Made by a program: the position numbers and the translations under genes | Shown here: positions 12,181 to 26,076 of the stretch, in pieces | Numbering within the stretch: the first letter of the stretch is position 1 | Layout: every line of letters starts with the position of its first letter | The notes under the pieces: model-generated | Told to the model about the DNA's origin: nothing | Database searches by the model: none | Seen by the model: the letters and a program-made list of their open reading frames with translations, nothing else | DNA from: Cyanoderma ruficeps | Taxonomy: Eukaryota; Chordata; Aves; Passeriformes; Timaliidae | Length of the DNA: 64,000 nucleotides | Direction: 5' to 3' | Assembly: GCA_008694505.1 (NCBI GenBank) | Contig: VZDJ01000219.1 | Span: forward strand, 2,272,526 to 2,336,525

Positions 12181-15100
12181 AACACGGTGACAAAATACCC
12201 TGGGTAATATTTTTTCAGAGCGTCCTGAACTCGCTGTTATTTCTGAGGAGTGTTTAGCACAGTGGTCCAGGCACTGGAGAGGCTCTTTGCTGGGTCATGG
12301 CACCTGATATCCATCAGGAGGGAGATGTCTGTCACAGCACCTGATTTGCACTGTCCATATTCCAAATAGCTTCTGTGAACAAAGCCCTTCTTCTTTTCTT
12401 TTTAAACAAAATCATGTGTAGCTCTTTCCTAGATGGTGATCTCTGTCTATGAAAAGTTACAGCCAAACACAAATATTCCAAAGTCTGACTACACACTACA
12501 AAAGCACTTCTGTGTGCACACTCAAGATCTTAAAAGCTTATCTGCCTCTATATTGGATGAATCAGAGATGAGAACCAAAGTTTAATCCCTTCAGTTCACC
12601 CAAGTGTAGCATGACCCCCGGATCAAACACCCTAACTGTAAAAACTCCCTGTCATAAAAAGCAGAGCAAATAAAAATTAAAATTATTTTCATCTTGGGCC
12701 TCCCTTCAATTTTACTTAGCTTAAATTTTGGCTCCAGCCTTACACTCACTAACACTCACTGAGACCAACAGCAGCCTGCAAGGGCAACTTTTGATCATCT
12801 ATTCTCAAAAGCTGCTTCTATAGTAACACCAAGAAAAGTATTTTAAAACAATGATGCTGTAAATGTGGCAAAAAGAACAACTCAAAAGAGATACTACCTT
12901 GTCTGTTATACTGTGGTGTGGGGGAAGGGTTTTTTTTGTTTTTGTTTTTTTGTTGGCTGGTTAGGGTTTTATTTCCAACACACAGAGCTTACTGTTGCAA
13001 ATTACCATGAAAGTAACTTAGTACTAATTGTTATGAATACATAGATCAGGAAGATTACACTATGTGATTGCAGTGTTTATTACACAGGCTGCACGCAGGT
13101 AACACTACAGAGCTCACAAAATGCAAAAAATAAAGCATGAGACCAAAATCTCACTGAAACAATGGGCTGATCAATATCTGAAGAGTTAAATGCAGTAATT
13201 ATGGAAATATTACTTTACCAGACTATGGGTTTAAATAGATCTATGATGAAGGTAAAGGCAAAACACAAACCAAAACCCCAGCAACCACCATTATCAGCAT
13301 TAGGTTACAACTTCAAGGAAGATTCTGTTCAGGTCAGTCCATACAAACACAGAGACCTAACAACACATTTTGTTACTGGAAAAATACCTTTATCTAGGTT
13401 TACAAAATAAAATTTTTAAGGTACTAACATTCAATTTTTTGAGTCTTTGAGATATTTTACTTGGAAGTCAAGGGACTATTTGCTTAAACTGAGGAACTGC
13501 AGAAATGGTTTTCTTACTTAACACCAGCATTAAGAGCAATATTTAACTCTTTATTAATAGTAAGACTTCTACCAGTAAAATAACAAAACTGCTGCAGGTT
13601 CTGTTACCAAAAAATGAGGCCATTATTTTTATGAATGTATTAATGCTACATGTTTTGCTTAGTGTATTTACTCTGAAAAGGTAATATAACTCAAACACAA
13701 GAGTACAATTTAATAATTAAATTAAGAGAGAATATTTTAAACAGAAGGAAAAATCCATTCTTCATTAAAAAAACAAACAAGAGAGAGTGGGCTTCAGCTG
13801 TGGTAGAAAAGACTCAAACACTAAGAGAAACTTTCTAGTGACAAAGAAAGCAAACCAGAGGAAGAGAGGAGTGGAATTGATCAGATCGTGCGTATAAACT
13901 GCTATGTCATACCCACGGACCAAGTAACCTTTAGGGGTCAGCCTCAGACTGCAGCTAGGAAAACGTTTCTCTAATTAAAATTAGAAAGTGAAATTCCTTC
14001 ATGAAAATGCAAGATTGAATTTCCTCCCAAAGCCTAAAGCAGCGTGCTCTAAGGGAAATCTGCTGGAGCAGGCACAAGGGCAGGAGCAGTTCTGCCCTCA
14101 GAGCACCAGGCAGCAAACAGAGCAGGCTGAAGGATCATCTCCAGCACCCAAACACCAGGAAGAGGTCCCAGCAGAGATCAGCACTTGCCTAGTGGTTTCC
14201 TGTGAGATTAAGAATTCCTTTTACATCCTGTCATTGAACTACTAAAAACCTATTTCATATTTTCCTTTTCTTTACAAAAGTTTGAACTGACATAACCAAT
14301 ATTAAGAAAAATGACTTAACACTCCATAAAGTTCAGCAAGAATTCTAGTCTGATGTTCAGCAAAGATTACAGATCCACAGTACTGCTGATATACCATTTA
14401 TTAGGCTCACAAAAAGAATGTGTTAACTACACAATCAGCTGCCTTTTGTCTTAGTCCACTTGCTTTTATATTCAGGCTCTGCCTGTTACTACTTTGAAAA
14501 TACAATTTGTGTAATTGGCTTTAATGGTTAAGAATATTACAGAGAGAGCCAACACACAATACGGTAAATGTGAAAATGGCAAGATTTTAAATTTAAATTC
14601 CAAGTGTCCAGCAACTAAGCAGGGCAAGCTGAAAGGAGTGGGAATTGCTGGAGCATTGGCCGTGAGTCAACTCTAACATGGTGATTACCTACTGTAACTA
14701 CCAGTACTTTTGATGGTGTTTGGCAATCTTTATTTTACTTACAAATACTTGCATAAAGGCAAAATAAGGCATTTTAAATAGCCTCAAATCAGTTGCAAGA
14801 ATAAAACCCAGCTGTATTTACTGTCCTCCTAAAAAGGCCCTATTGCTGCTGTACCAAAATTTGTGGTGCTCCATAACTACTGAAATTGTGATACAAGATT
14901 GCATTCACTTTTACCTTACCCTAAGCAATACTATTTTCTACAACTGTAAAGGAACCACACTATTATATACTATACACTATCATGTTATAATCTATTTAAA
15001 AGAACTGGCACAGCTACAATAAAAATCATCCTTTTTTGAAGCTTGTTCTTTGTAAATTACCCAAATGCTAGCAGTTGAGGAGAGTCTTTGGTTTCTTTTC

Positions 15101-16859
15101 ACGTTGGCACTGTAAACCCCCTCTTGTTGGAGACACACATATCCCTCAACTTCTGTCAAAAGCAAGAACAAATTTCCTAACCAAAACTGAAAAGTCCTTG
15201 GCTTTTCAAATGACTATAAATTGCATGGCTAAGTGCATATGGCCACAGGGCTGTCACAGTTACTTTTCCTGACAATTCATCATAGCATACTAATTCTGTA
15301 ATATCATTACTGTGTCTCTTCTCACTGTACTGATCCAGCCAGTTAATTTAATCAACTAATAATAGATTCAGAAATGGATGCAAAGGGCCCTAGCACTTCA
15401 AATTATATTACTAGAGATGCACAGCAGTGAAAACAATGTGTTCTATACTTGCCATTAAATATAACCCCAGTAAGTTATACTCTTTTAGTATGTTGGAGAT
15501 TTTCCTTTAAAAGGGAAAGAAAAAATATTTGTACAGATTTAGAAAAGGTTCCTTCAACAGGATTAAAAAAAGCAGTTTATTTCACACTAAGAACAACTTA
15601 AAATTACATTCCATTAATTTGAAGAAAAAACTACAACCAACAACTTAATCAATTATCATAATTACAGGTGAGTTTCAAGGTAAAAAAAACACTGCAGAAA
15701 AGAAATAGCTATCTGCAGTGGAAGCTAAAAGTGTGTGATTAACTGCAAAGTGAGCCATTCAAAAATGGACAATTAATTTTATTAAATTTTAATCTTCTCT
15801 GAAAATGTCAATGATGATTAAAACATTATTCTCCAGCACCTCAGACCGTTTTGCATGTCATGAAGACTAATACTTAAACTTTGCAGCATAAAAAAAAAAA
15901 AGTAACCCAAAATGTAAGCAAGACTAGAACGCAACTGCATCCAATTTGTCTTCTAAAACATTCACAACCAACGCAGCACCATGTGAATGTTCTGAATGTG
16001 CAACACAGATTTGGAGCTGCTATCTGCTCACTTCAGCCACGAAATGCACACGCCCCAAAGGGCAAATCCTGCCACAGGCCACAGACTGAACGAGGGAGTA
16101 GCCACGCTTTGTAAAAGTAATCCAAAACACACCAGTGTGTGTGTGTGTGCACAGCTGGAGCTCACAGACAGACCTGGATGTTCTAACTAGTGAAATCCTT
16201 CAAGAGCAAGGTGGTTTTGCTGTCCTGTCTCACAGGCTGATGAGCAGCACTCTCTCACACAAGGCACCAAGGGCAGAACTCACTGCACAGCTCCTGGCTG
16301 TTCCCTCTCCCAGCACAGCCCAGGGACCACACTCACCTGAAGCTTCTGGCTGAACTGCTTCAAGTCACCTTTGCACTATTGGAGTATTAAAAAGGACAAG
16401 GGTGCCACTCTGGATATAGTGAATTGTGAGGAAGTCATGCTCAAAAGACCCAGTTTCAACCCCCACGCGGAATTTTCTACTTAAGACTAAATCCACAGGA
16501 AATGCCAATGTCAATTCAATTTATGTTTTGGAGACCTTAGACTAAAGTCAATGAAACTCTTCACTTGCTGAGACAGTTTGTGTATTAGGGCCTAAAATAT
16601 GGCAAAAAAAGTGTGTTTCCTGCTGTAAATAGAGTTAATTTTGGCAAAACTCATTGAGGAAGGTTGATAGAGATTTATAGACTTACTCTCTGGCCATGAT
16701 TCAGGAAGGCAAATGTTTAACATTTTAAAGGCAATTAGAGGCCTCCAAAACGCAATTAATCTTCTGTACCTGCCAAAGTACCCTCCCTGAAATGAGGGGG
16801 CCTGAATTCAGACTTACATTAGGTCCAGACTAAATACATATTTCTTAAAACACATTATG
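12181..16859. other. TENM2 intron, nothing recognised
   Basis: AT-rich unique sequence with a T-rich low-complexity stretch near 12930-12970, a GT microsatellite and short poly(A) runs. The short open frames are scattered and show no similarity to proteins I know. Confidence 0.6.
16135..16149. repeat. (GT)n microsatellite
   Basis: A run of about seven GT dinucleotides, preceded by CCAAAACACACCA. Confidence 0.9.
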
Positions 16860-17340
16860 CAGAGTTCACCGTGCGCCCTCTCGTTCAGGTGTCCGGCGTC
16901 ACTTGTTACCAAGAGCGATCCCAATTGTGCCAGGCCAGCCTAAAAGCAACGCACCTGCTTGAGCACCATAACCTAACAAAAACAAATAATTTTCCTTTCA
17001 TCAATATACAACAGCTTTGTTCATTACTGGGAAACGTTAGGTGGTGAAGTATTGAGTGCTATGCGTTTTACGCTTAAATCAATGTACTGTCTTGCAGTTA
17101 TGCCACCTAATGTGTTTTTAAGCCATGCGCTACAGAAATCAATGTGGTTCTTATTTGATATTCAGTGTTAAGTTCAGCCTCATAAATTTAGAATTGCACT
17201 CTGTTATTTTGATGGTTATGTATTAACCATGTCCTGTAAGTTTTATGATTTTATATTCAGCCGTGCAGTAAATCACGCCAGTTATACACAAATGGAATGT
17301 GCTGAATTTACTTTTACTGTCCGTTCTAAAAGAGAAAGTA
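16860..17340. other. Possible conserved noncoding element with a CTCF-like core
   Basis: About 480 bp without repeats, with more CpGs than its surroundings (GTGCGCCCTCTCG, GTCCGGCGTC, AGAGCGATC, AACGCACC, ATGCGTTTTACGC, CATGCGC, GCCGTGC, ATCACGCC). The complement of 16873-16881 reads AGAGGGCGC, matching the core of the CTCF motif, although the upstream half fits poorly. Teneurin genes are known for dense intronic conserved elements, so an enhancer is plausible. This is inference. Confidence 0.35.
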
Positions 17341-18085
17341 AAGGATGATTCATTTGACCTATTGGGGAAGAAAAATACAGTATATCAGATAAAATTCAGA
17401 AGGTGTATCAGTAGAAAAATTAGGCTCCATATAATTTAACTGAGTCTTTTCTGAGACAAACTGATTTGCAGCAGATAAATGTGTTTGATATACTTCATCT
17501 TACCAATATTTCACACGGGAACGGGCACACAACAGTTGATCATTCTCTGGAACACATCTAGCAGGTGCTATGCTACTGTATAGAAATCTAATGCTACACT
17601 GAAATGATTTGAAAAAAAAAAAGGATGTGGATATATGGAACAAAACCCAAGCCCTTTCCCAGCATTAATAATAATGTTTTAATAAAAATAATTTTAAAAT
17701 ATAAAAATGTTTTAATAATGGAAAAAAATTCTTCACTTGTTGTTGTTTTTAAGTATCCAAATATTTTTCTCTTGTATAGGTAGTATAAGATGCCAGAAAA
17801 CAAGTGCTCTACAAGACATGCTTTTTTTAAGAGGAAATTTTGTTTTTATTTCTACTTGTAATTTAATGTCTTGCTAAGGAACAAACCACAGGTTCCTAGA
17901 TCAGGTGGAAACATAAAGATAGTTTGTTCATTTCATTAAATACAGCGTGACAGTGCAATGCCCTTAGTGACAGAGAAGACTACTGATGCACCAAAATTCC
18001 TCTGCTGTCTTCCACTTTCTCAGGTCCAATCCTGAAACTAAAATCCTTTCACGTTCCAAGAGCTGCTGAAGACTTTTGGAAAAAT

Positions 18086-18113
18086 TGCACACCATTTAAA
18101 ATCATGGTGTGCA
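18086..18113. repeat. Perfect 10-bp inverted repeat with an 8-nt loop
   Basis: TGCACACCAT and ATGGTGTGCA are exact reverse complements separated by TTAAAATC. It could form a hairpin in RNA from either strand. No function can be assigned. Confidence 0.8.
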
Positions 18114-21100
18114 GCACTGTAATTTTAATTTTTTTTTAAAGCCACTAAAGTTTAAAAACGAAAGATTTAAGAATCATAGGACAGACTATGTTCTTCTGAC
18201 AACAATTCAAATAACATAAAATAATGAGACAGTATCTACAGTGTAGTCCAGGAGAAAAACAAGAAAGCTTTAAAACTAGTGATGTATACACTGGACATTC
18301 ACATGAGTTTCTATCTGGTCAGACCTCAACAGTTCATTGCTAAATCAGAATAAAAACATGTTAATTTATATCCACCCACTGGGCTGGAGTGCCCTGACCC
18401 CAGGGAAGGAGGAGCTGATCTCTGCCCACAGTTTACCTTCTCTAAGTTTCTTGGAGCCTGCACTTTGCAAGGGAAGAAATTCACAACACCTCATTCCATG
18501 TATTCTCTTATCATTTTCTGTGCAGCAGGAAATAAACCCCCCTTCCCTACCAGCACAGCCGTGTCAGTGCCAGCACCCCAGCCCAGAGCAGCCCTGTCCC
18601 AGGCAGTGCCCCTGCCCCTACCACAGGATCCCACTGCAGGGCTTGGACATTGCTCTGCAATGTTCATTTATGTACCCAAGGTGATTAAAACTCACTTCTA
18701 CCACACACAGCAATGCATTATATCCATCTTTTTTAATCTTTGCTTCTCACTGGGAGAGCTCTGTGCTTTAAAATCTGCAATGCCTTTTTTTTTCCTTCCT
18801 ACCATGGGAAAAGACTTCCAGCAGCCATTAGCTACAGCCATTTTCACATCTCATTTTAACAAGCTATGAAAGCAGAACAACATGCCAATTACATGAAATA
18901 AATAAAATGAGTGGGTACAAGATGGCTAAGAAAACCTCTTGCACTGAATATATTTGTTAGAGAGTGTATTAGGGTTTCAGTAATGCATTTATAATCCTGC
19001 AGAACAGTCTGGCACATCTGCATCTTCAGTACAACAGAACGGCAAAGATGATAGAATCCTCAGAGAATTTCTATTTGAAATAATTTTAGATCTGTTTTAT
19101 GTATACCAAGGAAGCTGCCAGTCAATCTGATCTTCAAACACGCTGAACTCCACAGAGGGAATTCTAGTAAACTGCAGACTGTTCACCTAAATTCATTTAT
19201 TTCAGCAACATGAAAACTAGTAGCTGTGTTTGGCTAATAATACGTTGCACATTTGGAACTTTGTTAAATACCTTAATTGTGTAGCATAGAATAAGGCAGT
19301 TAATTTACACAAAAGGACACAGAGGTGAATTCTATGTCTACATCTTTGAACAAAATAAGTAAATTCACTGAACATATGGCTTATTAAATTTAATAGTTCC
19401 TCTCCAAGATGATTCTGATTGCCATGTTTTGAAAGATAGGATTTTAAAAAAAAATTCTTTTGGATATTTGCCGTTAAGCAGATATGCCATCTGTCTCTCC
19501 AAATGAAAAGAAACTCATGACTTTGATTACTATTTTCCTAACCAAGATTTAGGGTAATGTATTTCCATTACACTGATTAAGTAGATCTGACATCACATCT
19601 TGGACCTGTTTATTATTCTTTTTCAAAGAGCTGCCCACATACGTGCCCAAATGTACTACATGATGTGTGATGAGAGCAGCATAAGGAAGCACCGTCACCT
19701 CTCACATCACTTGCAAGCTCTGTTGGTGACACCGTGTTATTCAAATAGGCATCTTGTATTTTCACTCAAGTTTTAAGGACACAGATGTCTAAAGCACAAC
19801 ACAACACTCCAAACTGGACCTGGAATTTCTGTGAGAAAACGCTCACAACTAAAAGAAGAGGAAATAAAAAAGGAAGCCACTTGCAAATTCCATTGTAAAA
19901 ATCTATTGGAAATAGGATGCTTGACTGAGCAGGTCACACAAATTCTGTATATCAAGGGAAAAAGTCTAAGTCTGACAGTATGCCAACTTCTTGTAATTTG
20001 CATATTTTATACTTCAGATCCTCAGCAGCCCAGCTCATTTTTCCTGTCTGGTTATTTTCTAGGGAAATCTTTTTCGCCAGTAGCCTTCAAGCCCACACAA
20101 GCAGCAACTCACCTGTGTCTGAACAAAAACGATCCTTTCATTCCCACTGATAAATGTACAGATTGTGCATCTACTTCCTAAGTCACTGAGTATCTGTTTC
20201 AGACCTGGCATGAAGCGGGAGAGCAGCCAGGAGCTGCAATCAATGCACTAATGGCCCCTGCTCAGCCCCGGGGATAACTCAGCACTGCTGGCTCACAGGT
20301 GAGCACACTGCCCCGAAATCACAGGCAGCCTCAGCTGTGACTCTGGGGCACGTTGTGTTCAGCACTTCAGAACAGAGCTGACCAAAAATAAACCAGATAT
20401 ACAGTGACAGGCATGGCAGAAAACCACAAGTGGTAAAACCACAAAAAACAAAGCAAAATAATAAAAAAAAAACAAAAGCCCAAACCACCAAACCAGGTTT
20501 CAGCACCAGATTCCTGTGTATATTACCAAAGTCCTATGATTTAGTGCTACAACACTTGGCTGCTGTATCAATCACAGCATTAATCAAAGCACTTTTGAAT
20601 GAGAGCTGGACTCCTTACCCACTCCCCCAGTCCTAACCCAATCCTTCCTAACCCAGGCCTGCCTCCTAACTCAGCCTGTGCCCCCCAAACAACAAAAACC
20701 CCACGTGACACTGTCCTCTGTGCCTCTGGTCATCATCTCTGTGACACTCCCTTTTCTGGACACCACAGACAGAAATTGGTTATATAAAGGTCGTAAAGAT
20801 TTAACATAAATAGTTTTAAAAATTGCATTTTGAGCTTTTTTTCTTTTATTTTTGTCCTGGGACAGCCCAGCCAAAGCAGAGGCTGCTGTATCCCCCAGGC
20901 AGGCTGCCTGCCTTCTGCCAGAGGAGCTCTGGATAAACCAGCACAACGTGCCAACAGCACAGGAACACTTTTTCACATTTAACTTTTCAAGAAGTACTAA
21001 CAGCAATAAGGCTGAAGCATTTAGAACGCAGTTGAATTAAGGACATTAATAATATAATGTCCCCACAGGGGCCAAAGCAGAGCTGTGATACAGTTGGACA

Positions 21101-21524
21101 AACAGGACACAGGAAAATGTGTGAGAACCAAAATCTGACAGATAAAGAATTGCAAAACAAGCAGCAAAGGTGTCCAGAGGAACATGGTGAAAAGGAAGAT
21201 GTGTTATGCTAGGAGGAGGAGGGATCCTTGCTTTTGGGGGTGGAGGACACTGAGGAAGAGTGGGGTCCAACAGGGAAGACACAGCCCCTTGCTGGTGTCA
21301 GCTCCCCACAGACAGCAGGAATGCTCAGAGGCTCATGAGACACCACCTTGGGTGTGATTCAAGCAGAGTTGTGAGGGCAGTTCAGGTGCTGCCTGTTACA
21401 GCCCCATGTCAGGGCACACCTGGGTGACCAGTAATCCTTAGGTGACAAAATTACCATGAGATAATTTTTCTTCCAAATGATTTATTCAGATTATGAAGCA
21501 GAAATCAATAAATTGTTCAACATA

Positions 21525-21550
21525 CATGAATTTAGCTGTTTAAATTCATG
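21525..21550. repeat. 10-bp AT-rich inverted repeat with a 6-nt loop
   Basis: CATGAATTTA and TAAATTCATG are exact reverse complements around GCTGTT. In AT-rich DNA this may be chance. Confidence 0.7.
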
Positions 21551-24500
21551 CATATTTAGCTATTTTAGCTATTGCTAAAAAGGGCTGCTTGGCAAGGGCT
21601 CTGTATTAGCACCTCAGTAACAGCAGCTAAAACACATTTACCTAATGGCATGGAGCTTTCATAGAAGCTACTGTATAAAATTATCACAATTCACTTACTG
21701 GACTTTATGTTTCAATTAGGCAAGAAAGAGGCTATAAAAAATATTGCCTCTGACATTTTAATGCCTCAGACTTCTGAAACTCTTGATAAGACAAGTCAGT
21801 ATTTTCAGACCATCAGGACAGAACAAACTACACCAGGTTTGCAGCCATTTCCCAGACTGGTGAATGTTTATTAGGCCCAAATAAATGGAATATGGACTTC
21901 ACTCAGGTACACTGAGCACTGCTAGAGCTGTGCAGCCTTATTCCAGGTCCCAGACCTACAACCATCACATTTTTGTAGCATTGCCATAAATTCACAGTTT
22001 TTATGCAGACAAACCAGAACCTTTCTTCATTACTATTGATCAATCATAATAATGAAGTTGCTCTCTGATTATTTTTCAAAATCCTTTTTGAAATACCATT
22101 AGTATTGTTTCATTAAAGTTTACATTGACTTGCAGAACCAAGGTTTCAGTTTCTAATTCTTGAAGAATTCCTTTGAATGTTGAGATTTACTAAACTTGAT
22201 TACAACCTATTGTGCTTACAACATAACATCATAACAGCTCACAGACTTGTGGAATTTAGCCTTTCATAAATAAGTAAAACAGATCTTTAAAAATTAGATA
22301 GACTGTAATAAAGACTATAAATTTAATTACAGTGTATCTTTGTTTTGGGGGTATAGGCATGGCTATCTATGAATCTGATGTCATAATTTCCAATACACTC
22401 TCCTTTCCTGCTGCTGGCTTCTCGTGCAGCTGATCTGCTAGAACAGGCTTCACTGTGTTTGTATTCTAATGCAAAAAATATTAATTGGCCAAATGATAAA
22501 TGCACTCACAAATGCATTTAAAGCATGAATGAGTCATATGACATGCTCACATATGAAATCTGAAACAGAAATTATCATAGTGTGAGGTGTTTTGGTCCAG
22601 CATTTCTTTTAGATACATATGTCTAGTTGCTCTGAAAATCTGTTGGGCTTTTATTAAATAGCATTTTTTTTCACAGTTATAGAGTCAAGCCTGTTAGAAT
22701 TCCTGTCAGAAATACACAACTTTGGTTCATACTGATGTATGTTAGCTGATTACTTTCGGCTTTAAGCATCATTTTGGGTTTGTGTTCTTTAGAGGAATCA
22801 CAGGAAGGTACAACCACATTCCCCAGCTCCGCCCACAGCACCAGGAGGGTCTGAGAGCCACCAAAGGTTTCTGAAAACCCCTGCACCGCTCCTGAGTGCT
22901 CCATGGCACAGCAAATACCCCGCAAATAGAGGTGCAAAATGTCATTTGCACCTCTGCAAATACAATACAAGAGCTGATGAAATGAGGGCTTTGAGCTCAA
23001 AGCAGTTTCTCTCACTGTGACACAGCTCAGATTTCTAACAAGTGCATATGTTACAGTTCTGTCTGTTGGTTTACAACCCGCTCCTGACACTGTCTTAGCT
23101 CTGTGTCTACACTAATTTCAAAGTCACCGTCTTCCTTCTCTTCCCTCTCCTTGTGCAAGTTTGTACATCTTGATAATACCTGCTGATTAATTTATCACAT
23201 AGTAAAGATTTTAAAAAATCATTATCCTTTTGATTTAAAAATCCTTATATTTCATCTTTAATATGTTCTTTTGAGAGGTTCTTTCTGGAAAACCTGCCAC
23301 ATATGTTCTACTCCTCTGAGATGTAACAGCGAAACTCAAGAAATACTTCAAATCACATTTAAAATGGTTTGAAAAGATTTTGTTTGTAGAAAAAAATAGC
23401 AACATTCCTTTCAAGATAAGGAAAAAAATGAGAGTATATTGCGGTACATATGGCACAAGAAGACTAACAAAAAGGAAATATATGAAACTAATATTTGAAA
23501 GAGTGTCAAAAATTATCACCACAGAAGTGATCTGAAGCATTTTTAACATTCCATTACTTCATGAACTAGACTTAATAAGGAGGGACAAAAGTCAGGAAAA
23601 GAAAAATATTGATTTCTTCTGACCATTTTTCTAGGATTATCATTATTTCTGTATGATGATCTGTTCCTCCATTTGTTTTAAACTATGCAAAGAATTCATC
23701 AGATGTAGAGGAAGAGAATAACCCCCACTTTGCACATTAATACTGTAATATTCTGCTTCATAAAGAGTGCTTTTAAGCCATCACGTGTCAAACAAGACTA
23801 GGAGATTATCTGGAACCACATTAATGTCTTCAGCTCAAGGCACTATGTTACATTAGAAAAAATATAGGAAAGTGGAATAAATTATCTTTCAGACAAAGAC
23901 AGGCAAATGCCATAATATTTTTATCAGGATTGAAAATGATGGGGGAAAAAGATGGTGAAAAGTATCAGTTAAAAAAAAAAAAAAAGCTAGAAAAACCCCT
24001 TTAATATAAAATATGAGGGAACTGACCAAAGCCAGAAAAAGCATAGTGATGCCCGCTCTACCTCCTTTACTCTTCACCATGCAGAATTGTTTATCTTCAT
24101 GATGCTGACTGTGAAGTCCTCAGAATTCTGCCCAAATCCTCCCCCTCAGCCCCAGTCTTCAGGCTGAAGCACTGCAGTACTGGCTGTATTCAGAGGGTTT
24201 TCTCAGGATCTTTAGCAAAACAGCTGGACTGATGATAACACAGAAAACACTGATTATTAATGTCTGCCTGCTGTGATTATAGGTCAGTCTCCCAACATTT
24301 ATCACATTCATCACTTTTTCCTTAAAAAAAAACCCCAAAACATCACGTAATTGTAATCACACTAGACTGTCTTCATCTGTCCTGCTACTTAGAAAAGTAA
24401 AATGTAATTAATTAATTCAAACCACACACACACACAAAAAAAGTGAAAATATATGAGAAATTCTGCTTTAAATTAATAGAAACCCTCATTTGGAAAGATT

Positions 24501-25914
24501 AGATGGCACTCTGTCACCCACAAGTGCTGATACCGGGCTCCACTATGTCCAGAGTGTCCTTATTCCTGTGAAAGGACATTTAGTCCATAGAGTGTTCAGG
24601 GGACAGGACAGGGAGTCCTGACTGACATAGAGGACATGCCTGGAGCGTGATTCAATCCCAAAATTTAGGACTAAACTGAATATGCATACCCATCTTCAAA
24701 TACTCTCAGGGAAGTCAAATTATAGGTTAAGAAATAAAGTATCTGAAAGAATTAAATCTGGCTAAGTATCACAACAGAAGTGGTCTTGAAATATGCAGTA
24801 ATTATCCAGAAAATTAGAACTGGCAAATGAATATAGATGATTGAGACTCAAGGAGTCTTTGAGAAGCTGCCCAGGGATATATTGACAGGACGGGGCACAT
24901 AAGGATTATTATTTCACTATTTAATACTGAAAATGTAGAGGACTCTGTGAAAGAAGAAAATGAACTGATTTACATATATTATTAGCTTCAGAAATACAGC
25001 TTGGAAAGTTTGCTGTACTAAAAGAGGTCTTAAAGTGAACACCAGCATTTATAACTTTCCGAACTCATTCTCTGAATTGCTCTGGGTTGCTTTTGAAGAG
25101 CAGCACACCGAGCACACATGGTGAGCAGAGTTGGTTTGGATGGCAGATTCCTACTTCCCTCACAGATGTGCTGTTCCATTGGCTGCCCCAAACTTGGAAC
25201 CTCCTTGGACTCCTCTTTCCTTTGCCTCTCTGCTCAGAGCCCTAACCTTGACCTAATCCTTCCCCACATTTTCTGTGCACTGAACAAAACTGATCAGAAA
25301 CAACTTTTTAACACGAGCATCAGCGATGTCCTGTTTCACTGAGCAAAAGAAATTTAAATAGGAAAAAAGAAAAAAAAGAACTACAAAAGACAAACTCCAG
25401 TCAGTTAAGCAATTACAGCCATTCCCTTGTTTTGTCCATATCCACACTGTGTAATATAGCTTGAGGGTATAGCATTATGTGGGAGATATAAATAGCACAC
25501 GCCTCCTTAAAATAATTCCCCTCCTAAAGAAAACTGGAAAGAGGAGCAACTTCATTGTAATTCATCTCATTTCAAGTTTACTAAATATAAGTGTTCTGTG
25601 GAAAACTGATAAACCTATTTATCTAGTGCCACTCAAGTTAAGAAAACAAAATAAATTCCCCCAGGAATCACGATTACTCATTCTTACAACTCAGCATCTG
25701 AGGAAACAGAAGCTATATTTTCACTCTTGAACGCTAATTTGATGTTGAGAAAAGTCCCTTAACCATTTGTGTGAAAAAACCCAACTGCTACCTTTCAATA
25801 TTTCTGAATGACAGTCATGGCTCTGAGCAAACAAATGATGCTCACATATTGTGCCTTGCCTACAGGCATGTTGCTGTAGTGCAATGATATTATGCCTTTT
25901 TACAAGATGGTATC

Positions 25915-26076
25915 TCAGTTGCAATAGGGCAAACATGGCAAGGAAGTTTCGGTTTCCATGGGCTCCTTGGACTTTCGGGCAAACACAATTTCACCCTCAG
26001 CGATGATCTTCTCCCTCTCAGCAACGTGCCACTGAAAAGCCTGAATGACTTGAACAGTCAGCAATTCCTGAGATAT
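25915..26076 (-). pseudogene. Short coding-like segment of unknown origin
   Basis: On the minus strand one frame is open for about 53 codons between TAA and TGA. It has no obvious low complexity and reads QELLTVQVIQAFQWHVAERE, then KIIAEGEIVFARKSKEPMET near the end. Codons from about 26031 downward (GAG AGG GAG AAG ATC ATC GCT GAG) look like real coding usage, and a GCTTTTCAG acceptor-like site precedes TGG CAC at 26031. I do not recognise the protein. There is no start codon at its head and no good donor, and adjacent frames carry stops. It could be a decayed gene or retrocopy fragment, a cassette exon, a conserved noncoding element, or chance. Confidence 0.25.

Larger units (their letters stand above)
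17341..25914. other. TENM2 intron, nothing recognised beyond small inverted repeats
   Basis: AT-rich with GC-richer islands at about 18390-18650, 20210-20360, 20600-20760, 21180-21430 and 22800-22930. The open frames there (for example 115 and 134 codons near 18.3-18.9 kb, 137 codons at 22677-23090) lack domains, start contexts or splice structure. I see no CR1 or LTR. Confidence 0.6.

Noticed and set aside
18337..18869. Overlapping 115- and 134-codon plus-strand frames
   Set aside because: Two overlapping frames over a proline-rich GC patch, with no family likeness; treated as chance.
22677..23090. 137-codon minus-strand open frame
   Set aside because: No recognisable domain, no splice signals, composition like the flanking intron.
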